In this document: piece after piece, positions 1 to 10,527 of the stretch
Numbering within the stretch: position 1 is the stretch's first letter
Layout of the letters: every line of letters starts with the position of its first letter
Notes under the pieces: model-generated
The model's input: only the letters and a program-made list of their open reading frames with translations
Told to the model about the DNA's origin: nothing
The model's database searches: none
DNA from: Ulota crispa
Taxonomy: Eukaryota > Streptophyta > Bryopsida > Orthotrichales > Orthotrichaceae
Length of the DNA: 64,000 bases
NCBI GenBank assembly: GCA_963920765.1
Contig: OY987243.1
Coordinates: forward strand, 5,704,001-5,768,000
Direction of reading: 5' to 3'
Program-made: the position numbers and the translations under genes

Positions 1-461
1 TAATAATTTGAATCATTCTTGTTTGTTCTACTCATTGAATAATACATGAATGTTGCAAACATTCAAAATCACACTTTCTACTAAAGTTCTAGAAAATTAG
101 AGGTTGAAATTACATCAAGTCTAAGGGGCACATTACTCATTGATTGAAATTGAATGATTCAAAGCTTCTCACGTATATAAATATATAAAGAACCAATTCC
201 AAATTTTTATTTTAAAGAAATGTAATTTTAAAAAAAGTTATTTGGGCTGCTTGGACAAGCAGTCCTCCCTAAATTTTCATAAATTCATGCATAACTTCTT
301 CATCAAATGTTGGAATAAAAAAAAAAACACTAGATGCCCACATAGATCTTTGAATTCCCCACCTTCAATAAAAGTTTCAAAAAATCACACAAAGTAGTTT
401 AGCCATAGGTACATGCCCAAAGTCTACCTTGTCCCCCAAAGGGACAATGGTCCTTTAGGGG
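1..461 (-). mobile_element. TTAA-flanked element, ~0.9 kb family (T1), left part outside window
   Basis: The right terminus reads GGTCCTTTAGGGG and is followed by TTAA at 462-465. The sequence inside it (ACAATGG, then a run of C's, then the conserved ACATGCCC block) is the reverse complement of the start of the complete copy at 23071-23996. The other end lies before base 1. No coding capacity is seen. It is a non-autonomous DNA element. Confidence 0.6.
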
Positions 462-644
462 TTAAGATGAAATATGTCTGCTATTTATGAACAAGGATAA
501 AAGGAAGAATCTACCTTTATGTTGAAATTGATCACTTCTGAGGTTCTTAAATCAAATCAAAGTCTTTGAATCTAGAGGCAACAACGCTAGAGTGTGAATA
601 GGGAGCTGTGAGCGTTGAGCGTTGAGCAATGAGCAATGAGCAGT

Positions 645-1235
645 TAGGATTTTTGTTTGCGGGCAGTTATGGATTCTATACTCTAAATAAACTTTGAAGT
701 CCCTTAGTTTACTCAATTTTCAATACTTTGGAAAATGTATAAGACCAAAGGACATTAATTTTTAATCACAGCATTATAACCATTGGGATTGACAATTTTT
801 TATTTCCATAATCAAATTACAAATAATTTCATATTTTTAATCATTCTCTACTTTTTTTTACTTCCTATTTTTTCCCATGTGTTGTACAATTCCAAATGAA
901 TTGAAACTTTTTTGACATGCACCCTACTTAGGTGGAATATGGAATTTAGAGAAGCACTGCCCACTCTGCCTTTTCTCCTTAACATTTTTACCTTCTAAAG
1001 GTAGCTGCCCAATTTTCCACATGACCCAAAAAAACTATTCAAACCATACTATCTTCCAATCCATTAGGTGAAAAATTCTGAATATTTTTCCACAGCTTCT
1101 AAAACTATTGCACTAAAAGGTTCTATGGTTATATATATATGCACAAAAATATTTTTGATTTCAGATTTGGCTGATGCTCTAAAAATGGCAAGATTTGAGA
1201 GTTTTTGGTGAAAACAGAGCTTGGTCTTTTAGGGG
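645..1235 (+). mobile_element. Partial T1 TTAA-family element
   Basis: This stretch is homologous to the 3' two thirds of the copies at 24722-25637 and 59349-60258 (shared blocks around GGGCAGTTATGGATTCT and CCATTGGGATT). It ends in a degenerate terminus GGTCTTTTAGGGG followed by TCAA instead of TTAA. The 5' third is missing. Just before it, at 605-645, is a short run of heptads of the GAGCGTT/GAGCAAT type. Bases 466-604 show nothing recognisable. Confidence 0.5.
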
Positions 1236-2221
1236 TCAATTTAGGATAAAAATGTAATTTTTAGACTTTTGGAATTTTAGGTTGTTAGAAGATATTTGAT
1301 AATTTAAAGTACTTATTTCAGAAACTTTTTCAAAATTTTATATTAATAATAGAGTACACTAGTAGAAAATTCCGTCCAAAATAATAGAAAATCAACAATT
1401 TCTTGTTGTTTTGGGCACTTGCCCACGCTAATTGACTAATTTAACAAAATTCTCTAAAAATTTTAATACATCTTGTTGATTTGGACACCATTATCTAAAT
1501 CAACAAAAAATTTGGAATCTTTGAAAAATCTTTTGGGAATCTATAGGAATCTTTGGAAATCTTTAAGCTTTTTTGGAATCTTTAAGAATCTTTGAAAATA
1601 TTTGAGAATCTTTTGAGAATCTTTTAAAATCTTTAGAATCTTTGAGAACCTTTGAGAATCTTTGAGAATCTTTTTGAAATCCCTAAGAATCTTCTTTGGA
1701 ATCTTTGAGGATCTTTTGGTATCTTTCATACTCTTTTTTGGAATCCTTGATAATCTTTTGAAATCTTTAATTATGAAACATGTTAAAGGACTTCAAAATC
1801 TTTATAAAAAAAATCCCTTAGACTCAATTAGAGTTGTTTCAGAATTTTTTTGTAATTCGTTAAAATACTTTAAATATTTTTTCGTAAAGAACTATTAGAA
1901 TAGTTTGAGTTGTTTTTGAAACTTTTCTAGAATCTCTTTGGACTACATAAAAATGTTTTGAAATTTTGAAAAGTAAAAGAAGTTTTGAAGAAAATTAGAA
2001 TCTTTTAGAATTTTAGTGTGGCTTTTTTCTTCATTTTTCACAATTTGGTATGGTTTAACATTAGTAGCCTTTAAAGTCTACTAAAAACATGACCAAAACA
2101 ACAAAAAATCAACAGTTTTTTGTTAATCTGGACACTTTTGGACAAAACAAAACAACAAAAAATCAACAAAAAATCAACAGTTTTCTATTGATTTGGACAC
2201 TTTTGGACAAAACTTTATTAA

Positions 2222-2447
2222 CCCCTAAAGGACATAGCGTGCCGCTGCGACCAGTAGAATACAAGGTGTTTTTCTTGTATTTGGACTAAATTCACACCTT
2301 TACTACATTTGAGATCAGCAAAGAAGTTGGAGAATAGATCAAAGCCGTTCTAGTGAGCTATTGGAGATTCCAAATTAAAACTTCTTTTTGGAAGCAAATG
2401 TTAGTTATATGGCAGCGTATATACTATGCCCTATGGTCCTTTAAGGG
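2222..2447 (+). mobile_element. 226 bp TTAA-flanked MITE (T2) in left arm
   Basis: It is flanked by TTAA (2218-2221) on the left and the near match TCAA (2448-2451) on the right. The terminal repeats are CCCCTAAAGGACATAG and CTATGGTCCTTTAAGGG. A diverged copy of exactly the same net length exists at 59216-60355, where a larger TTAA element is inserted in it. Because it occurs in both arms, it was present before the arms were duplicated. Confidence 0.65.
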
Positions 2448-2924
2448 TCAACTCAACAAACATTTATATAGAAAGTACAACATTTGTTGTTTTAAATACC
2501 AAAATTTCTTTATGAAAAAATATAAAAGATGCCCCTCAATTCTTACAAAAAATCATATATGTCCCTCAAACATTAAATGTATATATCAAAAATACCCTTG
2601 GCTTTTTGAAAAAATATCAACAATGTCTCTAATATACTAGTAAAATATTAAAAATGCTCCTCACCTATTTTGAATTATCAAATAAATCCTTCACTACTAG
2701 AAAATTTAATAGAAAATCAACAGAATTTCAATTCAAAATTGTTGATTTTATTTGTTGATTTGGTCAAGTTGATTTGGGTACTCTTTGACAAGAATCTGTT
2801 GTTTTTTTGTTAATTCTTGTTGTTTTTCTATTTATTTTTTGTTATTTTTTTGTTGATTTTAGTTGTTCATTTGTGTTTTTAATCAATTTTTTATCATCTA
2901 TTTCATAAGAATTTTTTTGTAAAT

Positions 2925-3075
2925 CCCTGCGGAAAATTTAATAACTCAACCCGAAGGTCGGCGAGGCAGGCACACCCAACGGCCAAAGGCATCGAGGCTA
3001 GGGGATCGAACCCCAGACCTCAGGCTTCCCACTCAAAACCCCTTACCATAGTCCCATGGCCATCAAACCACCAAA
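2925..3075 (-). mobile_element. tRNA-related SINE-like sequence
   Basis: On the minus strand an A-box-like TGGTAAGGGG (3039-3049) is followed about 35 bases later by a B box GGTTCGATCCC (3002-3012). That is the internal RNA polymerase III promoter layout of tRNA-derived SINEs. The body downstream is locally GC-rich, unlike the AT-rich loop around it. No tRNA cloverleaf or CCA end is evident, so it is not an intact tRNA gene. Target duplications were not recognised. The rest of the loop (3076-4248) shows nothing recognisable. Confidence 0.5.
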
Positions 3076-4354
3076 TTTGCATGTACGCACATGAGAATAA
3101 AAAATATATTTGTACACTCTAATTATTGAATACTTTTCACTACTTGGTTATTTTGGCCTTGTAGAGGGCTTTTTTTCAAAAAACTCAAAACCACAAAAAG
3201 TTGGTTGATGTAGTCTACTTTCACCTCTGACAATTTTTTTTGGATTTCAAATCTTTAATCAAAGGTTATGAGCATAAAGCTAAGAAAGTATTCAGAAATT
3301 TTCAAAAATGATTTATTTCCTTGCTTTTGATTTTAGTTCATAACTTTTGATTGAAACACATAAATCCCAAAATAATTGTTGCAAGTGAGGGTTGGCTTCA
3401 TTCCTAAAAAATTTGTTTTATTTTTTTTGAAAACAAAACTCTTATTAGGTTATTGTAGCCTCCATAGTTTGTTAGCTTCAAAAACCATCAAATTTTGAAT
3501 AGTTATGGAATTGAAAAGTTGTAATCATACAATCAAAATTTCTAAGTATCCAAAAGATTAAAATATATTCTTATATTTTGAAGATTTTTTCATCTTTTTT
3601 AAAAATTCAAAAAATATTCCATATGATTTTAATTTTTTTGTAGATCTAATTTATAAAAGAAGAGGAAATATTAAAATTGCTCTTTAGTTGTTTCAAAATA
3701 TTAAATTAAAATATAAAAAATAGTCTTGTTTTTTGTTAGAGTATCAACTCTACCTCTAGTGTTTTGAGATAATATCAAAAATGTTCTTTCATTTAGAAAT
3801 AGTAAATATTTTCTTGTGTTATTTGAAATAAAAAAATTACCTTTGGTTTTATGTAAGAGTATTAATTAAACTATACCCTTAGTTATTTTTGAGGATACTA
3901 GAAGTTTCCATAGTTCACTTTTTTTATTACAGTATTTTGTAACTACTAGAATGACAATGAAAATTACTAAATATAGAGGCAAGTGAAATGCAAACGCAAT
4001 CTTATAGTGAAGTTGTTCAAACTCTTTATAGGATTTTTACATATAGATTTATCATTGCAAATACTATTGCATCAACTGCCTAGTGGTTTTTATTTTTGAT
4101 ATAACATTTAAAATACAATCAAGAATACAATTTTATAAAAAGGCAAAAAAACACTACAAGTATTTGCAATATTTTCAAAATTTAAGAAAAAACATTAATT
4201 GGCATATTTACACAAAGCCAAAGGTAGATTTTTTTTTCAAACAACACAAGGATTTATTTGATAATTCAAAAATGTTGAGGAGCATTTTTAATATTTTACT
4301 AGTATATTAGAGACATTGTTGTATTTTTGCAAAAAGCCAAGGGTGTTTTTGATA

Positions 4355-4505
4355 CACTACAAGGAAAATTGTCCAAAATGACAAAAATATGTCCAAATCA
4401 ATATGGTCAAATCTACAAAAATTGTCCAATTTGACAAAAAATTTGTCATTTTGGACACATTTAGTCAATTTGGACATGTCAATTACGACTCAATTTATTG
4501 TAGTG
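4355..4505. mobile_element. 151 bp CACTA MITE inserted in right arm
   Basis: It begins CACTACAAGGAAAATTG and ends TTGTAGTG, flanked by the 3 bp target duplication ATA (4352-4354 and 4506-4508), as expected for CACTA transposition. It contains short repeated blocks such as GTCCAAAATGACA and AATTTGGACA. The left arm lacks it, so it entered after the arms formed. A relative lies at 18819-18974. Confidence 0.85.
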
Positions 4506-4640
4506 ATACATTTAATGTTTGAGGGACATATATGATTTTTTGTAAGAATTGAGGGGCATCTTTTATATTTTTTCATAAAGAAATTTTGGTATTTAAAACA
4601 ACAAATGTTGTACTTTCTATATAAATGTTTGTTGAGTTGA

Positions 4641-4866
4641 CCCTTAAAGGACCATAGGGCATAGTATATACGCTGCCATATAACTAACATTTGCTTCCAA
4701 AAAGAAGTTTTAATTTGGAATCTCCAATAGCTCACTAGAACGGCTTTGATCTATTCTCCAACTTCTTTGCTGATCTCAAATGTAGTAAAGGTGTGAATTT
4801 AGTCCAAATACAAGAAAAACACCTTGTATTCTACTGGTCGCAGCGGCACGCTATGTCCTTTAGGGG
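4641..4866 (-). mobile_element. T2 TTAA MITE, mirror copy in right arm
   Basis: This is the exact mirror of 2222-2447, flanked by TTAA at 4867-4870. It was copied as part of the arm rather than inserted independently. Confidence 0.65.
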
Positions 4867-5732
4867 TTAATAAAGTTTTGTCCAAAAGTGTCCAAATCAA
4901 TAGAAAACTGTTGATTTTTTGTTGATTTTTTGTTGTTTTGTTTTGTCCAAAAGTGTCCAGATTAACAAAAAACTGTTGATTTTTTGTTGTTTTGGTCATG
5001 TTTTTAGTAGACTTTAAAGGCTACTAATGTTAAACCATACCAAATTGTGAAAAATGAAGAAAAAAGCCACACTAAAATTCTAAAAGATTCTAATTTTCTT
5101 CAAAACTTCTTTTACTTTTCAAAATTTCAAAACATTTTTATGTAGTCCAAAGAGATTCTAGAAAAGTTTCAAAAACAACTCAAACTATTCTAATAGTTCT
5201 TTACGAAAAAATATTTAAAGTATTTTAACGAATTACAAAAAAATTCTGAAACAACTCTAATTGAGTCTAAGGGATTTTTTTTATAAAGATTTTGAAGTCC
5301 TTTAACATGTTTCATAATTAAAGATTTCAAAAGATTATCAAGGATTCCAAAAAAGAGTATGAAAGATACCAAAAGATCCTCAAAGATTCCAAAGAAGATT
5401 CTTAGGGATTTCAAAAAGATTCTCAAAGATTCTCAAAGGTTCTCAAAGATTCTAAAGATTTTAAAAGATTCTCAAAAGATTCTCAAATATTTTCAAAGAT
5501 TCTTAAAGATTCCAAAAAAGCTTAAAGATTTCCAAAGATTCCTATAGATTCCCAAAAGATTTTTCAAAGATTCCAAATTTTTTGTTGATTTAGATAATGG
5601 TGTCCAAATCAACAAGATGTATTAAAATTTTTAGAGAATTTTGTTAAATTAGTCAATTAGCGTGGGCAAGTGCCCAAAACAACAAGAAATTGTTGATTTT
5701 CTATTATTTTGGACGGAATTTTCTACTAGTGT

Positions 5733-6471
5733 TCATATTTATAATACCTCACTCAGCTTTTGATTATTTGTTTATTCCTTTGTATGTTGAATGTTTTTTT
5801 CAAAATAAATAACACCAAAATAAGTAATGAGGGCCATGTCTGACAACATCGTCTAACATTTCTTCATTTCCTATATACAAAAAAAATTGCATGTGTTAGT
5901 CAATTAATAATGTAAATTCAAGAAAAGAAATTTATAATGCAACGCACTAGAAACGTTTCTAAGAAAGAATCAGACCCTTAAAATATGTTTCTCCAAGAAA
6001 GCAATACATAAAAATTTCATTTATAAAAACAGAACATTAATAGCTGTATATTTCAATAAATGCTCTAGAGCTTGACGAAAAATCCACATTAGAAAATCAT
6101 TAAAAAATTATAAAAGAGGATATTTCAAAAGTTATAAATTGATTAAAGTTAAACATGTAACAATAGTAAACGTCATATTATTTTGGTGTCTAGCTTTTTA
6201 GATTTGACATGTAAAATGAGGGTTAGAAAACTTCAAGTCATTTTTGCAATTTTAACACGCCACGTTCAAACATTATAATCTTTCAAACTATATATGACAT
6301 TGTTGTGTTTTTTTTTTAATATTTAATCTCTAAAATGTTTAATGTTACTTTGTATAATTACATTACATGCAAAAATAATCAAATGAACCATTCATAAAAT
6401 ATAAATTGATTAATTAATGTACAAAATTATTATCTTGTATAAGTAGTTTAGGAGGACCAACTTGCAACATG
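5733..6471. other. AT-rich intergenic DNA
   Basis: No gene or clear repeat boundary was seen between the inverted repeat and the transposase remnant. A short block around 6180-6260 resembles sequence near 13600-13690 and is probably dispersed repeat. Confidence 0.4.
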
Positions 6472-7376
6472 TTAAATAAAACCAGTTAGACCAATATATT
6501 CTTCCCACTCAATGTTCCATGTTGATAATAAGGTCCGTGCATTGGTAATGGACTCCTCACTCCAACCATATGTTTGTGTATGTGAAAAAATAGTCTTCCA
6601 AATTTCCAATATCAAAGAGGAGTTTTACAATTTTATACAAACTCTCCATTCTTGGAATACTCAACTTTTAGATGCAACATGAAAGGCACTACATGATAAA
6701 CAGCTCGTAGTCTGGTACTCCTCAACTTTCTAATACAAAATTCTATCTTGAATTTGAAATGGTCATCTTGCTCCAAGTTTTTTTGACATGCATGTTGTAA
6801 TTTCACGTAACTCAATTGTATCCAATTGTGGGGCTAAACCTTTTTGTATCAAAAGCTCCACAAAGTTTTTGAATATGTTTAGTGGCAATATATGCATCAT
6901 ATCATATACCAAATCAGCAGCCAAATCAAAAACATATAAATAATGAAGCCTCCAAAGTTTTGAAAAAGAGGTGACTTTGTTCTCCCTTTTAAATCAAATA
7001 GAAAAAGCTAAGGCTGCAACATCTTTGGCCTCCAAGACAATGTCTTCAGTCTTTTGGCGCTCATGCAAAAAATGAACCTTGCAACAATTATTTAGATATC
7101 CAACTCCACGCTCCAATATATACTTTCCTTTCAAGTAACAACAACAACATGCATAATAGTCTGATAATTTGAAACCTTCCACCTTGCACTCCACTAGATG
7201 ATCTCCGGTCCGATACATAAGTAAAGCTCTGAGCTTTAAATGTTCAAGGCCAATTAGATGCAATAAACTTGGATCAATGAGTTTGAGTGGATAATTATAT
7301 TTTATTGGAAACTTGTGAGTAAATGTTGACTCAAGTTTCTGCATAAGAGATTCAAGAAATACTGTTAAAACTCCTT

Positions 7377-7481
7377 CACTAGTAGAAAACTGCGTTAGAA
7401 TCTACGTTTTCATGTAATATAGTTTCTGTTGAGTTCCTTAACATATGAAAACATAGATTATAACGCGGTTTTCTACTAGGG
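7377..7481. mobile_element. 105 bp CACTA MITE inside the transposase remnant
   Basis: It begins CACTAGTAGAAAACTGCG and ends as the near-perfect complement (CGCGGTTTTCTACTAGGG), with the 3 bp target duplication CTT at 7374-7376 and 7482-7484. If the insert and one CTT are ignored, a minus-strand frame reads straight through the junction as DLNEGVLTVFLES. This shows it landed in what had been an exon. Confidence 0.85.
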
Positions 7482-7800
7482 CTTCATTCAAATCCTTCAC
7501 AATTTTCTTTGAAGGGAATAAATACTAAAAGCATTGGGTGCATAACATCTTGAATTCTTCCATTCAATAATTCTCCATTGACCAAAAATCTTTGTACTTT
7601 GTTGTTGCAATAAAAAAACCATCCCAATGCGCACCAATTGCAAAGCTCTTTGGATTCCTCTATCCTAAAAATAATAATTAGCATGATTTTTCAAATTATA
7701 AAAATATAGAATGTGATTTTTAATGTGGATATAAATTTAAATACTATTTTTTTTTACAAAATCAAATTTCCTATTAGTACATGAAATCTGCAAGAAACAT

Positions 7801-7821
7801 TTATATATATATACATATATG

Positions 7822-7857
<36 letters not shown>

Positions 7858-7872
7858 ATATATTATATATAT
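7801..7872. repeat. (TA)n-rich tract
   Basis: Nearly uninterrupted TA dinucleotides with a few variant bases. Confidence 0.8.
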
Positions 7873-8182
7873 ATAATTATACAAGAGTAACAGAGTTAAG
7901 ACCATAAATGTATTTAAAATATTACAAAATTAATTTTTGCTGGTATACTTTATTACCACATGTATGCCATATATAAATAATGTATTGTAGATAAAATATG
8001 CAAATTGGAATAAATCATGAATTTTTTGAATAAAAATCATTTTGTTCATAATTATTAAAAACTATAAAATAGAAATTTATGATTTAAATGACTTCATTAG
8101 TTGAAAAATACAAAAAAACCTAAAAAGGATATATGATTTAAATGAGATTATAAACTCCAAAACAAGAAATATTATATATATA

Positions 8183-8211
8183 CTAGTATGCGCACCCGTT
8201 GTACCAATGGG
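8183..8211 (-). mobile_element. Helitron-like 3' terminus
   Basis: Read on the minus strand, a hairpin CCCATTG-GTA-CAACGGG (7 bp stem with one G-T pair) is followed 8 bases later by CTAG and then T. That is the Helitron 3' signature (hairpin, CTRR, insertion before T). The element would extend to the right in the window. Its 5' TC end was not located. Confidence 0.45.
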
Positions 8212-8456
8212 ATTATGCCTCCCATCCCTATCCCGTGCCCTCTATCCTCATGCCCCTTTATCTCCGTGACCCCTTATTCCCATACCTTCTATCTAGTGCT
8301 CCCCAATTTTACTTTATTCCATTTATAACTTTGGTTAAACTTGAACTCTACTCTATTTTTAAGTGAAACTAAAAATAGATTTTGCTGAATCGTTCTCCTC
8401 ACCTGCGGAATCGTCGAGTGCCACTGTACAATATTCAATTATTATATATAGAAGAC

Positions 8457-8678
8457 ACATACATACATACATATATACATACATACATATATACATACAT
8501 ACATATATACATACATATATACATATATACATATATACATATATACATATATACATATATACATATATACATATATACATATATACATATATACATATAT
8601 ACATATATACATATATACATATATACATATATACATATATACATATATACATATATACATATATACATATATACATAC

Positions 8679-8728
<50 letters not shown>
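8457..8728. repeat. Microsatellite of TACATA/CATATA units
   Basis: About 270 bases of interlocking ACAT and ATAT tetramers, mainly the octamer ACATATAT, ending in pure (AT)n and TATG units. The overlapping long open frames (repeats of YIHI/YMYIC) arise from the repeat and are not genes. Confidence 0.95.
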
Positions 8729-8730
<2 letters not shown>

Positions 8731-10527
8731 GGGTGTTTTGAAAAATGTGTAAAACTAATATCAATTCTAAAAAGCCATGCTTATGAATATTTTATTTTGC
8801 ATGCATACTTGAAATAAAGTAGGAGCTTCATTAATAGTCCCACAAGTGCAGTAGATTTGGTACTTTCAAAAATCATTGTCTTGTCCTTGTAACAATGCTG
8901 CGCTTTTTGTTGGTAATGCCAAAAATACACAATTGCATGTTGGACTAAAAGAATATATTGGCATTTCCCACTTGACATTAGAATTCCAAAAATCTTGCAG
9001 TTCCTACAATTTTTGTCCATGCCAAAGCCAAGAAATAGAAGGTGGTTTGTGATTTACACCTTTATGCATCCATTCTTCATGATCCCTCCAAACTTCAAGT
9101 AAATCATGGCAAAATGTCCGGCTTTCACACATTAAAGCAAGTCAAGGTCCAAAAGGCAAGTAATCAAACGCCAAAGTATGTTTGCAAAATTTATAACATA
9201 CAATGTACTTTTTGCAACAACTAGAACAATCTCGTTGCAGCCTTGTCTTTTCACATTCATTACATATGCATTTGACAACTTGAGCTTCTTCATATACATC
9301 TTCATCACTTGGTTTCAAAAGAGTTGGTGCATGTGCATTACCCTCCTCATCAGTGCAGAACCTATACCTCACGGGAGTAAGCACACCTTGGTTTGTTTAA
9401 AAATCTTCCAAATATTTCCACAATGAAACTGCAAAATACGGAATTGAATTAGATTTTGCTAGTACAAAAATGCAAAAAGTTAATGTCATTGGTTGAAACT
9501 AATTAAAATTATTGTGAATTCTTTACCAAGACACATATTCATGAAACATTTTAACACATGCATCAAATATTATTTAGAATATTTCATTTAATTCAAAATC
9601 TCAATTTAAAAATACTCTAACTTTTGAACAAAATCATTATGATAGAAAGAGTAGACGTTTTTAAATTGATTAGTTTAGAAACTAGTTTTAATTTTGAAAT
9701 CTTATGTTTAATCTTCCTTTTTTTAATGTATACATTTAAAAACCTTCAATGTATTACATATATACAATACCCATATTATCATATTGAAGTTTTTATGTTC
9801 TTCAATTTTCATTTTAAATTTTTTATTTTATAACATCACATAGTTTTTCTACAAACTATTTGATGATATTAAATTCATTTCTTTTATTCAAACATTTTCA
9901 AAGACTAGAACTCCAAATGATATGTTAATTTATGTAGTTCATTGCACTTATTATTTAAAACCATACTTTTATTGAAAGTATAACACAATAAAGGAACTCA
10001 CCAACCAAGGCAATCAATAGTTCTAAACCCATTTCATTGTAGTTGAGAAGATGCTCATCCTGGTTTACTTGCTTCTTTTCAAATATTTGTTGAAAATTTG
10101 TATTTTGCACAGTAATAGGTACATTTGAAACATCAAGAATGCCTTGAAAATTGACAACTTTGTTTTCAATAGTTTTTGTCAAATCCACTTGTACAAAAGC
10201 AAGAGAAGGAACTACGTCATTCAAAAACCCAACACTAGCCCACTTGTCCACTACACTTTGCAAAAGCTCATCAGAAGGTAGCAGTGGTGACAAAAAATGA
10301 CAATGTTCTACACTTAGAGGACTATCTTTACCACTCAAAATTGGAAATGAACCCCCTGGTGGTACAGAAAGCACGGAAGATGATGAAACTACTGATGAAG
10401 TTGGAGGTGGGTGTGATGGTATAGCTGCATCTCTAGAAGATACATCATCATCTGACTCAGCTCTGCGTCGATAATAAGTACTTTGTGAAGCTTTCTTCTC
10501 ATTGTGAAAGAATTTTTTTGGACCCAT

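Larger units (their letters stand above)
1356..5732. repeat. Large inverted repeat with CACTA-like outer ends
   Basis: The left arm (1356-2691) and right arm (about 4249-5732) are reverse complements. Removing a 151 bp MITE and its target duplication from the right arm makes them 1336 and about 1330 bp. Positions pair with a constant sum of 7088 over more than 1 kb, and translations of matching stretches are identical, so the arms are nearly identical. The outer ends are CACTAGTAGAAAATTCCG and its reverse complement, typical of CACTA (En/Spm) termini. The flanking triplets (GTA and TTC) do not match, so no target duplication supports a single insertion. Each arm holds a degenerate tandem array built on AATCTTTGAG (1505-1790 and 5300-5580). 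The loop of about 1.56 kb (2692-4248) starts with another CACTA-type terminus, CACTACTAGAAAATTT. No transposase is encoded, and the short open frames in the arms look fortuitous. Confidence 0.85.
6472..10527 (-). pseudogene. Decayed TNP2-like (CACTA-type) transposase gene
   Basis: Minus-strand coding pieces line up in transposase order. 10527-10002 encodes 175 residues of a low-complexity, Ser/Pro-rich N-terminal region and ends at a good donor, GTGAGT. A cysteine-rich piece (CICNEC, later CSSCC) lies at 9428-9142. A piece with [12 protein letters not shown] lies near 8830. 7660-6994 holds MHPMLLVFIPF and then LRALLMYRTGDH, resembling the TNP2 stretch with a GD(Y/H/L)PA-type motif. 6950-6850 encodes DLVYDMMHILPLNIFKNF, resembling the D-x-MH-x-x-x-LG block. 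The last frame ends with TAA at 6472. It is not intact: there is an in-frame stop about 10 codons into the second piece, several frame changes, a MITE at 7377 and a microsatellite at 8457. The family assignment rests on motif resemblance only. A gene captured by a Helitron is an alternative for part of it. Confidence 0.5.

Noticed and set aside
1541-5547. Mirrored open frames in the inverted repeat
   Set aside because: They are low-complexity or repeat-derived, and identical in both arms only because the DNA is duplicated.
8359-8764. Long overlapping open frames on both strands
   Set aside because: They are products of the ACATATAT microsatellite, with repetitive Tyr/Ile peptides.
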